The position numbers and the translations under genes are program-made. Below are positions 26,602 through 34,222 of a DNA stretch of 64,000 nucleotides, one piece after another (the stretch's first letter is position 1; each line of letters begins with the position of its first letter). The stretch spans positions 62,001 to 126,000 of the forward strand of contig NC_014962.1 of assembly GCF_000186345.1 (NCBI RefSeq), in the 5' to 3' direction. Origin of the DNA: Isosphaera pallida ATCC 43644. GTDB lineage: Bacteria > Planctomycetota > Planctomycetia > Isosphaerales > Isosphaeraceae. A model generated the notes under the pieces. That model saw only the letters and a program-made list of their open reading frames with translations, did no database searches and had not been told where the DNA came from.

Positions 26602-27051
26602 AACAGCAGACCTCGGCGGGCAACGCAAGGGAGGGAAGGACCATCAAGTCGAACTCAGGGCGGAACGACAGCCGCGCCGAGCGTTGAGAAGGGGAGGGAC
26701 GCGAACCGGTCGCAACGGGATCGGCTTGACCCCGCCCGAGTTCGCGTTCACCATCCCATCAAACCCGGTTCGACTCCCGACGTCAACGTGTCGCTTCGCT
26801 TCGTTTGAGGGAAGGGGAAAAGTGTGGGGAGTGGGGTGTGGGGGGTGGGGAGTGGGGTGTGGGGTGTGGGGTGATCGGAGGGAAGGGGAAGAGTGTGGGA
26901 TGTGGGGAGTGGAGTGAGTCAGGCCCGCATTCCAGAGGCGGCGACCCAGTAGCGAGGAGGATCAGATGGATCGAAATGCAATATAGACGTTCTGGAATTA
27001 AGAAGCATTTTGTAATGGAATTCATGGAAGTAATGACTCTGGAGATTCACA
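26602..27051. other. 450-bp intergenic region with G-rich repeats
   Basis: Divergent upstream region of glnA (minus) and the RuvC-like gene (plus). The middle is dominated by a strand-asymmetric G-rich tract (26807-26918). The last 130 bp are AT-richer and include ATTAAGAAGCATTTTGTAATGG. No coding sequence is evident. Confidence 0.55.
26807..26918 (+). repeat. G-rich tandem/dispersed repeat tract
   Basis: Made of GGGG runs separated by AGT or TGT. A GAGGGAAGGGGAA-headed unit starts at 26807 and again at 26878, with two differences over 23 bases. Its members recur at 22471-22493 (inverted, 23/23 identical), 60627-60643 (17/17 identical) and, more loosely, at 63869-63889. The regular G4 runs could form quadruplexes in single strands. 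Confidence 0.75.
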
Positions 27052-27672
27052 ATGAATCCGTACCTCTCGGCCTCCACAAACCCGGACCCGGACAACAATG
27101 CGGAGAAATCAAAATGTTCATGGTTGTTGGCGGTTGACGCCGGGCTGAGACTGGGTATGGCCTACTTCGAGGAACCCGGTCATGTCGTATGGTGCAGATC
27201 ACATCATCTTGGAAGTCGTCATGCTTTGAGGAACGCGATTGGTTCGATCCTGGCCGGATTGCCCCAGGCCGGGCGGTTGGTGGTCGAAGGGGGCGGGCCG
27301 TTGGTCGAGCTTTGGACCGGCGAGGCCCAACGGCGTGGGTGGGCGGTCCTGGTGGTCGCCGCCGAGCGTTGGCGGGCCGATCTACTGGTACCGCGCGATC
27401 GGTCCGATGCCCGTCGCGCCAAGGCAGCCGCGCTGGCGCGGGCCCGCGAGATGCTGCGAAACTCGCCCCGCGCGGCCAACCCAACCCACCTGCGTCACGA
27501 CGCCGCCGAGGCGGTTCTACTGGGTCATTGGGCCTGGAATCACGCGGATTTGTTCATTAACCCGTCTCGGCGGGAAACGCTGCCCAACGTGGCCCCCCCC
27601 AAGCCAACGGCCCGCCGCCGCATGCCCCGACGAGGACATGACGAAGGGCCGGATGTATTGAAATGCGATTGA
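27052..27672 (+). CDS. RuvC/RNase H-fold-like protein of unknown function
   Basis: 206 residues, ATG preceded by GGAG. It shows the spacing of acidic residues of RuvC-type nucleases: LAVDAGLRLGMAYF (Asp29), LVVEGGG (Glu79) and LRHDAAEAVLLGHWAW (Asp150, Glu153). No resolvase DNA-binding or RuvA/RuvB partner is near, and overall similarity to RuvC is low, so it may be a divergent junction resolvase or another RNase H-like enzyme. The last about 20 codons (PTARRRMPRRGHDEGP) lie over a sequence block duplicated from the DUF1559 gene's downstream region, so the original C-terminus may have been replaced. Confidence 0.6.
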   Translation: MNPYLSASTNPDPDNNAEKSKCSWLLAVDAGLRLGMAYFEEPGHVVWCRSHHLGSRHALRNAIGSILAGLPQAGRLVVEGGGPLVELWTGEAQRRGWAVLVVAAERWRADLLVPRDRSDARRAKAAALARAREMLRNSPRAANPTHLRHDAAEAVLLGHWAWNHADLFINPSRRETLPNVAPPKPTARRRMPRRGHDEGPDVLKCD

Positions 27673-27691
27673 TTGGATAATCGCAAGAGAA

Positions 27692-27805
27692 TCACAGCGA
27701 ATCGGCGCTGATGACCTCGCCGCCGGATCGGGTGGAGAGGGCCTGGACGATGCCGGGGACGGCGGTGCCCATGTTCCGTGCGCCGCCGAGGAATTGAGGA
27801 TTCCT
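27692..27805 (-). pseudogene. Remnant 3' end of a DUF1559 gene
   Basis: The minus strand reads GGARNMGTAVPGIVQALSTR followed by SGGEVISADSL and stop. This matches the final residues of the intact DUF1559 protein (NMGTAVPGIFQALSTR, SGGEVISADAL). Similarity also continues past the stop into the downstream sequence, including a GGCCCGCCGCCG arm at 27609-27620. Upstream of about 27805 the similarity ends, so only the tail is left. Confidence 0.85.
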
Positions 27806-27835
27806 GAAACAACGCGAAAAAATCCGCTACGACTC

Positions 27836-27865
27836 TTGATAATGGTGCGAGGCGTGGCCTAGACT
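27836..27865 (+). promoter_or_regulatory. Probable sigma-70 promoter of the Cys-rich peptide gene
   Basis: TTGATA (27836-27841) and TAGACT (27860-27865) are separated by 18 bases, followed by GAAATG. The start codon of the next gene lies about 75 bases downstream. Confidence 0.5.
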
Positions 27866-27939
27866 GAAATGACCCGTGTCAGGATTCTCAAAAGCGGTTG
27901 ATGACCGCCGCAACGACACCAGCTCAAGGAGACGTCGAA

Positions 27940-28308
27940 GTGCACCGTTTCTTTGACCTCGCTTCGTCTTTCGTGGCCTCCGTTGCGGCCGCGTTTCTCT
28001 TGATCGCCTTGGCGATCGGATGCAACGACGCCCTCGCTGAAGAACCCGTTCAGCAACCGGTTCAATCACAATGCGCCGGATGTACGACAGCCTGTCCGGC
28101 AACATGCGATCCACCTACCGACTGCACTGGTCCCGGGAAAAACTGCCCGCTCGGCTGTGTGTGTACACTTTCACCCGGTGGCTGCAGATGCGCTAACTAT
28201 GCTGTGCTGGCAATCATCCAGCTCGTTCAAGTCCCGAGAGCGGATTTGGATCTCCCCGACGTTTGGTTTCCCGGTGATCCCCGACCCCGACGGGATCGTT
28301 CCGAATGA
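27940..28308 (+). CDS. Small Cys-rich secreted protein of unknown function
   Basis: 122 residues from GTG 27940, with AAGGAG eight bases upstream; an in-frame ATG at 27898 lacks a ribosome site. A signal peptide or lipoprotein-like leader is followed by IGCNDALAEEP; the Cys in LAIGC could be a lipobox. Residues about 43-82 hold ten Cys in CxxC, CxxxC and similar spacings (CAGCTTACPATCDPPTDCTG, then NCPLGCVC and GCRC), as in disulfide-rich or metal-binding peptides. The last 30 residues lack Cys and may be an accidental extension. No known family is recognised. Confidence 0.6.
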   Translation: MHRFFDLASSFVASVAAAFLLIALAIGCNDALAEEPVQQPVQSQCAGCTTACPATCDPPTDCTGPGKNCPLGCVCTLSPGGCRCANYAVLAIIQLVQVPRADLDLPDVWFPGDPRPRRDRSE

Positions 28309-28552
28309 AAGGGGGTGAGTCGCTTCGCAACAATCCAGTCCTCGATTTGAACGACCCGGATGATTATTATCAGAGCCTAACTTGAAAATCATATGTTTAA
28401 CAGTTCATTCACTCTTCATTAAACCGATCCATCATCGTGCCTTCCGAGATGAACGAACTGCTTGGCCGATCAGGTCTCTTCTCATTCGGGTCGAGAGTCT
28501 TGATGGCCGATTGGCTCAACGGAACGTTCCACCAGGTCAAGGGAGCCTTGGA

Positions 28553-29590
28553 ATGCGAGTGAACCCACCCTTCGGAACCATTGGAATGCGATCCGCGAGG
28601 TTGTCCGCCTCGTTCCTGCTCGTCATATCGCTGACGACCGGTCTGGGAGGAGGGATCGTTCTCGGAGACGATCGCAGTCTGATGGATCGTGTGCGTCTGG
28701 AATACCCGCAAGCGCTCGTCAAACTTGAAGACATCTTTTCCACGATGAGAGGGAAGGGTGTGCTCACTAGGAAGCTAGGAAGCGGAAACGATGAGAAAAC
28801 TTTGCATTGGGACGTTGAGTTTGCCAAACGCGGAGACATGGCACTTGTTCGCCGAACATGGAATGCGAAACAGTTTTCTGAAGAACAGGCTGTGATCAAG
28901 GATGTTTATTGCAAAAACCTCGACCGATATGTGTTTAGCCTCTCGTCGGCGGTTGACAATCCCAACCTCAGCGTGACTCGTCTCGGCCATGATGTTCAGG
29001 ACTTCGATTTTTGCTACGGAGTCTATGTCAAACGACATGCCGAGGCGGCGTATTGCGTCTTTGGACTCCCGGTTCGCCGGATGATGGAGGATGCTAGCTT
29101 CAAAATCACCAAGGTGTCGAGCCGTGTCGAAGGAGATCGGGAGTTATTGCGGATCGATTACGACTATCATCCCAAAGACCTCATCCTTCGATCCGGCTGG
29201 CTTGAGGTTTGTCCCAGCGATAGATGGAGGATTCAAGAATACGAAACCCAACTGTCAGCCGAAATGAAAGGCAGAACCATCAAGGGGGTGGTGGAGTATC
29301 AAAAGGATCAAAAAACCGGCGAGAATCTTCCAGTTCGTTCAAAAATTGATATGACTGATGGGATCATTGCCTTTGATTTCCAAACGTTCTCGCTGACCCC
29401 CGCGCCTGAGGAGGAGGAGTTCACCCTGGCGGCGTTCGGTTTTCCCGACGTGGAACCTTCGGGAGCGGAGGGAACCTCCAATCTCCTCGGGTTCGTTGGG
29501 GCGGGGGTTCTGCTCCTGGTCGTCGCGGCGATTCTCAAAGCGCTGGCGTCGCGCGCGCAACAGCGCCGCCCTCGGGCGGGGGAATCTTGA
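28553..29590 (+). CDS. Exported protein with C-terminal transmembrane helix, unknown function
   Basis: 345 residues from ATG 28553, with AGGGAG seven bases upstream. An N-terminal signal sequence (RLSASFLLVISLTTGLGGGIVLG) is followed by a 280-residue beta-rich region with alternating charged and hydrophobic residues (WDVEFAKRGDMALVRRTW, LLRIDYDYHPKDL, WRIQEYETQLS), which could be a LolA-like half-barrel, but I cannot prove it. After a PEEEEF acidic linker comes a single hydrophobic helix (LLGFVGAGVLLLVVAAIL) and an Arg-rich end (RAQQRRPRAGES), an arrangement also used by C-terminal sorting signals. It is convergent with the DUF1559 gene. Confidence 0.65.
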   Translation: MRVNPPFGTIGMRSARLSASFLLVISLTTGLGGGIVLGDDRSLMDRVRLEYPQALVKLEDIFSTMRGKGVLTRKLGSGNDEKTLHWDVEFAKRGDMALVRRTWNAKQFSEEQAVIKDVYCKNLDRYVFSLSSAVDNPNLSVTRLGHDVQDFDFCYGVYVKRHAEAAYCVFGLPVRRMMEDASFKITKVSSRVEGDRELLRIDYDYHPKDLILRSGWLEVCPSDRWRIQEYETQLSAEMKGRTIKGVVEYQKDQKTGENLPVRSKIDMTDGIIAFDFQTFSLTPAPEEEEFTLAAFGFPDVEPSGAEGTSNLLGFVGAGVLLLVVAAILKALASRAQQRRPRAGES

Positions 29591-29640
29591 GTCAAATGAG
29601 GGTTGTCATGGTCGGCCACGGATGGGCTTTCAACACGAAT

Positions 29641-29681
29641 GGCCCGCCGCCGCATCCTGGAAGAAGACACGACGACGGGCC
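29641..29681 (-). terminator. Hairpin downstream of the DUF1559 gene
   Basis: On the minus strand the RNA pairs GGCCCGTCGTCG with CGGCGGCGGGCC over 12 positions, two of them G-U. The same pairs would be C-A mismatches on the plus strand, which argues for use by the minus-strand gene. A diverged version accompanies the remnant copy at 27609-27650. No T run follows. Confidence 0.5.
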
Positions 29682-29734
29682 GAATGGGTTGAGATGCGAG
29701 GAGAAACAGGAATCAGCGGATCATCGTAAGGACA

Positions 29735-30763
29735 TCACAGCGCGTCGGCGCTAATGACCTCGCCGCCGGATCGGGTGGAGAGGGCCTGGAAGATGCCGGG
29801 TACGGCGGTGCCCATGTTCCACACGCTGTTGATGAACTGAAGACCCACGGGGTCGGGACCACCACCAAGCTGGTTCGAGTTGGTATTGATCTGCCAGGAG
29901 TTAATCGTTTCTTTGAGGAACCGCACCGAGCCGTCGCACATGGCAAAATTCGCCCCACCGGGGTGGAAGCTGCCTGAAGCCGACAGCGGCACCCGCCACC
30001 AACCGAATTGCGCGATCTGTTGACGCGCCCGGAAAGCATAATTAAGCGGATACATGGTGTCGAACGAAGTGTCGCCCCAATAGCCTGAGTTCCACCAGCA
30101 GTAGAACTGTTGGTCACTGGGACTCATAATGCCAAAGGCCCGCTCCCCCAGCATCAAGGTGTTCGAGGTGCCGTCGGTAATCTCGGAAAGACGCACGACC
30201 ATACCGTTGTTCATCGTGCCTCGCGCTGCGGAAACCTGGCCGGTCCAATAGGTAAGCCACAAGCCGGCGTTGCCGCCGTAGCCGGTATTGACCTGACGCA
30301 GAGCTTGGCGTTGGGCGGCGGTAAGCGGGAAGTAGAACGAATCGAGCGGGAAAGTCTTGTTCACCGCCGGATCGCTCGGACACCACAATGTGGTGGGACC
30401 GACCCCGGCGACGGTGGCGTTCTCGCCCCGGTACATGTGGTGGTTGAAGTTGATCGCGTTGAAGACGGCCGTTTGCTCGAAGAAACCGGCCATCGCCACA
30501 AACGGGCTGTAGCCGCACGAGTTACAGAATTGGAGCCGCAGGTTGGTCCCCGGCAGGCAGCCGTTAGCCGACTCGTAGTTCATCGCCGCCAGAGCCAGCT
30601 GCTTGAGGTTGTTGGTACATTGAGCCCGACGAGCCGCCTCGCGGGCTGACTGCACCGCCGGCAGCAACAGCGCGATCAAGACCGCGATGATGGCGATGAC
30701 CACCAGAAGTTCGATCAAGGTGAAGCCCCAACGCGAAGTTCGGGCAGGAGCACGGTAAACCAT
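29735..30763 (-). CDS. DUF1559 pseudopilin-like protein
   Basis: Planctomycete protein with a type IV prepilin-like leader, 342 residues from ATG 30763 (GAGGGG ten bases upstream). The N-terminus reads RWGFTLIELLVVIAIIAVLIALLLPAVQSAREAARRAQC, with the prepilin peptidase site before the Phe and Glu at position +5. The mature domain contains CTNNLKQLALAAMNYES and CNSCGYSP, and ends with the family signature FHPGGANFAMCDGSVRF (H-x9-DG). The family is greatly expanded in planctomycetes and its function is unknown; it is thought to be secreted through a pilus-like system. The tail of this gene is duplicated at 27.7 kb. Confidence 0.95.
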   Translation of the reverse strand: MVYRAPARTSRWGFTLIELLVVIAIIAVLIALLLPAVQSAREAARRAQCTNNLKQLALAAMNYESANGCLPGTNLRLQFCNSCGYSPFVAMAGFFEQTAVFNAINFNHHMYRGENATVAGVGPTTLWCPSDPAVNKTFPLDSFYFPLTAAQRQALRQVNTGYGGNAGLWLTYWTGQVSAARGTMNNGMVVRLSEITDGTSNTLMLGERAFGIMSPSDQQFYCWWNSGYWGDTSFDTMYPLNYAFRARQQIAQFGWWRVPLSASGSFHPGGANFAMCDGSVRFLKETINSWQINTNSNQLGGGPDPVGLQFINSVWNMGTAVPGIFQALSTRSGGEVISADAL

Positions 30764-31163
30764 GATGAGCAATCCCCTCGGAAGATGAGATGGTGACACG
30801 ATGGCGCGGGCGAAAGGAATGATGAGGAAACCGACCAAGAGACCAACCGGAGTTGATTGGGAGAGATGATCCTGATGGATCAACGTCAACCCAAATCAAT
30901 CCCAGGAAGACCAAGGCGGCTGGCGAGACCAGATCGAGACGTGAAGAGGTTCACAACAGCGTCGCCATATGAGTTCCAGCAGGTCGCCGTCAGGCACAAA
31001 AGAGGGCGACGGAAAGCTGGCCAACGGCGTCTGATCAGTGAGAAGGAGCGGAAAAAGGAGGGAACTGGTGAGAGGCGGAACGGTAAACCAACGTGAGGCT
31101 GAGGGGTCAACCGTAACCCTTCTCGACGACCTAGTGACGCGAACGCGGTTGGGGCCGTCTTAC
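30764..31163. other. 400-bp intergenic region upstream of the DUF1559 gene
   Basis: Separates the small lipoprotein gene from the DUF1559 gene on the same strand. I see no confident promoter, hairpin or gene. A purine-rich stretch near 31040-31075 stands out. Confidence 0.4.
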
Positions 31164-31412
31164 TTAGTTGGATTTGGCCTTGGCTTCGGCCTTCTCATCA
31201 ACCTTGCGGGTGTCGCCACCGGTCGCACCGCCTCCGCCCATCGGGGCGTCGGGGTTGAGTTCGGCAGCCCGCTTTTTGGCGGCAGCCATGTCGATTGAAC
31301 CGGCGGCGGCAGCATCGGTATTGCTCGCCGCGCCGGAACCGCCGTTGCATCCCACCAAGGCCACCGCGCACAAAACGGCCATCATGCGATGAAACACATG
31401 AAACATCGGCAT
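31164..31412 (-). CDS. Small predicted lipoprotein
   Basis: 82 residues from ATG 31412 (GGAG just upstream; ATG 31406 is also possible and better spaced). The signal sequence MMAVLCAVALVGCNGG contains a lipobox LVGC, so the Cys should be acylated. The mature part is short, Ala/Gly/Asp-rich and charged at the end (KVDEKAEAKAKSN), without known domains. Small lipoproteins of this kind are often found next to DUF1559 genes in planctomycetes. Its promoter appears to lie at 31580-31609, leaving a leader of about 160 bases. Confidence 0.7.
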   Translation of the reverse strand: MPMFHVFHRMMAVLCAVALVGCNGGSGAASNTDAAAAGSIDMAAAKKRAAELNPDAPMGGGGATGGDTRKVDEKAEAKAKSN

Positions 31413-31764
31413 GGATCTCCAGAGAGGAGACTCGGAAAAGGAGGGTGGAGGACTCGACAGTTGGTAAAGCAGGACGTTCGGAGAGGATGGAACGCCAAGA
31501 GGTCTCACCGCAACCAAATCGGTTGAGGGGAACTGATTGGTTCAAAGAGACGCGATGTCAGGTCCGTTGAGATGGGGTGAAGATAGTCGCAGTGTTAAGG
31601 TAGCGTCAAGAGATTAGTTCAGGCGAACCACAATTTTTCAAGGCCGAACCTCTTCGGAACGACGCTTTTTTTAAAAAATTTGCTTGTGATGGAGTTTCTC
31701 CGCTTGGGACTGGCGAAGGGGGATGATCCGGGGGCGTTCTCAACGAATAGAGGTTCCGAGTCCA
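31413..31764. other. 352-bp intergenic region with a promoter
   Basis: Holds the promoter of the lipoprotein gene and, nearer the hydrolase stop, an AT-rich patch (TTTTTTTAAAAAATTTG at about 31668-31684) that is unusual for this window. Confidence 0.55.
31580..31609 (-). promoter_or_regulatory. Sigma-70-like promoter of the lipoprotein gene
   Basis: On the minus strand TTGACG (31609-31604), an 18-base spacer and TATCTT (31585-31580). Transcription would begin near 31573 and read towards the start codon at 31412. The AT-rich patch at 31668-31684 lies upstream and could act as an UP-like element. Confidence 0.6.
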
Positions 31765-32586
31765 TCATTCCGGTTGGTCGAGTCGATCGAGAAATGCCAG
31801 CAAAGCTTGGGTGACGGCCTGTGGTTGTTCCAGAGGCGTGAGATGTCCGGCTTGGGGGATTGCGACGCGATCCTCGGGAGCGAGTCGCAGTCGATCAGCC
31901 AGCGCATGCATGACCTCAGGAGGCGAGACGACATCCTCGTTGCCGATGATCACGCGAGCTGGTTTGGTCCAGGTGGGGGTCCAGTTGGTGCGATCAGGCC
32001 GCGCGGCGAGGCCGCGGAGGGTGGCGGCGACCGAAAGGGGAGGCGCGGCGCTCATCATGGCGCGGACCTGGTCGAGCAGGTGGGGCTGCTGAGCTTGGGT
32101 GGTCGCGCCGAGGAGTCGGAGTGGCATCGATTCGACGAGCGAGGCGGTTGAGCCGCTGGTCTCGATGGCCGCGGCCAGTTCGAGCCGCTGGGCGGCCTGA
32201 GCCGGGTCGTCGGCACCGTCGCGGGTGTTGAGCAGGATCAGGGCCGCGACCCTCTCGGGACGCTGGACGGCGGCGGCGAGGGCAACGTATCCGCCCATCG
32301 ACAGCCCCGCCAGCGTCACTGGACGAGCGGGACCAATTCCTAAAGCGTCGAGGGTGTCCCAAAGGTCGTCCGCCATCTGGTCCACAACGAAGGCGTCGCC
32401 GGGTTGATGGCAGGGCGGCGTCCCGGTGCGGCCGAAGCCGCGTAGGTCGGGGACGACAACTCGCCGACCGGAATCGGCCAGGGGACCAATTTGGTGGGTC
32501 CACATGGTTCGATCCAGCGGGAAGCCGTGGAGCAGGAGGATCACCGTGGCGTCGCGGGGGCCGCGGTCGTCGCAATCCAGACGCAT
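31765..32586 (-). CDS. Alpha/beta-fold hydrolase
   Basis: Predicted serine hydrolase, 273 residues. LLLHGFPLDRTMWTHQI gives the oxyanion-hole HG, LAGLSMGGYVALA the nucleophile elbow, IIGNEDVVSP the acid and AGHLTPLEQP the catalytic His, so the triad is complete. It belongs to the broad esterase/epoxide hydrolase/enol-lactonase group and the substrate cannot be read from sequence. The start codon lies four bases after the stop of the DUF4038 gene, so the two are almost certainly one operon and may act on related glycan-derived substrates. Confidence 0.88.
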   Translation of the reverse strand: MRLDCDDRGPRDATVILLLHGFPLDRTMWTHQIGPLADSGRRVVVPDLRGFGRTGTPPCHQPGDAFVVDQMADDLWDTLDALGIGPARPVTLAGLSMGGYVALAAAVQRPERVAALILLNTRDGADDPAQAAQRLELAAAIETSGSTASLVESMPLRLLGATTQAQQPHLLDQVRAMMSAAPPLSVAATLRGLAARPDRTNWTPTWTKPARVIIGNEDVVSPPEVMHALADRLRLAPEDRVAIPQAGHLTPLEQPQAVTQALLAFLDRLDQPE

Positions 32587-32590
32587 GAGG

Positions 32591-34054
32591 TCACGTTCCG
32601 TTGGTGGAGTCGGCGGTTTGGAGGAGGAGAATCCAGTCGTGTCCCCGTCCTTGTTGGTCGTCGGGCGGGGCGAAGCGTTGGAGGGTTGAACCGTCCGCGT
32701 CTTGGGTGCGGGAGACCGGAGCGGCGGTTTGGAGCGAGCCGTCGCGGGGGTTGAACCACTGGACCGCCAGGGTGGGGCCGACCAGAGGTTCCAAGTTCAC
32801 GCGGATTGGGCGTCCTTCAGGAAGATAGAGGACGGCGGCCCGGTTGTCCGCGCGGCGTGCCGCCTGGACGTGGTGGGGGCCTTCGCGGCGGTCTAGCTCG
32901 TCGGCCACCAAACCTTGGTCGGGCACGAGGCGATGGAACGGTTGAATCGTCTCGAACAGCTTGCGGACGTGCCGCATTTGACCCGCGCCGGGCAGGTTCA
33001 GCGCATCAAACCAGGTCGAGCGGGCGTTGGAAATGGGTGGGCGTCCCGGCGCGGCCATTTGCCAAATGTCGTGGCAGCCGTAAGTGTGGCCCAATGCGCC
33101 GGCCAGCATCGCCCAATAGGCCGCCTTGCGGACGTCGGTCTCGTCCGAATAGCCGTTCTTGGGGTTGAAGTCGAGGGGGTGATTCTCGTAAATGGGCTCG
33201 GCGTCCATGCATGGTTTGGTGGGCCGACGGGCGTAATCGGCAGCGATCTGGGCATAATTGGCGCGGTCGCGGGCGTGTCCCGATTGAAGCATGTTGAAAT
33301 CCAGCCACGGCTTGTCGTGGAGTGGATCGGCGGAGGTCCGGCCTCCCCTGGGGTGGAACGAGATTAGGTGGTTGCCGCCGTCGCCGGCCCGCAGACCGAG
33401 CGCCATTGCTTCGATGACCGCCAGATGGGTGTCGGTGTCGATGACGCGATCGCCGCCGAGAATCCAAATGATCGGTCGGTCGCGGTAGCGTTGGCCCAGG
33501 AATTCGCCGTAGACGCGGGCGTTTTCAGGCGTGAAGATCACCGGGCCGGCACCGCCGGCGCGGTCGGTCCACTTGTCGCCCCAGGTGGGCAACATGCCGA
33601 TGACCAGGCCGAGTTCCTCAGCGCGGGCGACGATCGCATCCACATGTCGGAAGTAGGCCTCGTTGGGCCGAGTGGGGTCGTTGTCAAACAGGGGGAGGTC
33701 GCCGTTGGGGTTGGGGTCGGTGAGTCCCTTGAGTTCGGCCAGGACAACCGCTTGAATGACGGTGAAGCCCTTGGAGGCGCGGTCGCGCAGGTAGCGATCG
33801 GCCTCGTCGAGGCTAAGCCGGTGGAACAGTTCCCAGGCGGTGTCGCCCAGGTAGAAGAAGGGTTCGCCGTCGTTTTGGACGAGGTAACGGCGGTTGTCCG
33901 AGACCCTCAGCGGAAATTTCCAACGATGGGAGTTGGAGGAAGGGTCATCCGTCGCGTCGTGGTGGGCCGGCGTCGCCTGCAGGGGAAGGGGTGATAACCA
34001 ACCCGACGCCAAGGCGAGCCATGAGATGAGCGTGAGGGGGGGCGGGAGTAACAC
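32591..34054 (-). CDS. DUF4038-type glycoside hydrolase-like protein
   Basis: 487 residues with a predicted signal peptide (LISWLALASGWLSPLPLQA). The TIM-barrel-like DUF4038 domain starts with NDGEPFFYLGDTAWELFHRLS and continues through YLRDRASKGFTVIQAVVLAEL, IIWILGGD, CMDAEPIYEN (candidate catalytic Glu) and GHTYGCHDIWQM. A C-terminal beta-sandwich (about 400-487) follows. Related proteins cleave apiosyl or other side chains of plant polysaccharides, which would suit a heterotroph, but specificity here is inference. It forms an operon with the alpha/beta hydrolase downstream. Confidence 0.85.
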   Translation of the reverse strand: MLLPPPLTLISWLALASGWLSPLPLQATPAHHDATDDPSSNSHRWKFPLRVSDNRRYLVQNDGEPFFYLGDTAWELFHRLSLDEADRYLRDRASKGFTVIQAVVLAELKGLTDPNPNGDLPLFDNDPTRPNEAYFRHVDAIVARAEELGLVIGMLPTWGDKWTDRAGGAGPVIFTPENARVYGEFLGQRYRDRPIIWILGGDRVIDTDTHLAVIEAMALGLRAGDGGNHLISFHPRGGRTSADPLHDKPWLDFNMLQSGHARDRANYAQIAADYARRPTKPCMDAEPIYENHPLDFNPKNGYSDETDVRKAAYWAMLAGALGHTYGCHDIWQMAAPGRPPISNARSTWFDALNLPGAGQMRHVRKLFETIQPFHRLVPDQGLVADELDRREGPHHVQAARRADNRAAVLYLPEGRPIRVNLEPLVGPTLAVQWFNPRDGSLQTAAPVSRTQDADGSTLQRFAPPDDQQGRGHDWILLLQTADSTNGT

Positions 34055-34222
34055 GGTGTTGAATCCTCGCGGTGGGACGTAGCGCGTGGAGACGGTTGAA
34101 CATCCTGGTCCGCGGAGGTTAGCTGTGGGCAGTTGAGTCGATTGACGTGCAGGAACCCAGGCGTCTGATTCGCTTAAGTAAGTAAGTGTGAATGTTGGAA
34201 TGGTAATGTGGTTGGAAGTCGG

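Noticed and set aside
26783-27025. 80-codon Pro/His/Ser-rich minus-strand frame over the G-rich tract
   Set aside because: Translation is a direct consequence of the repeat (PTPHSPPPTPHSP), without start signal.
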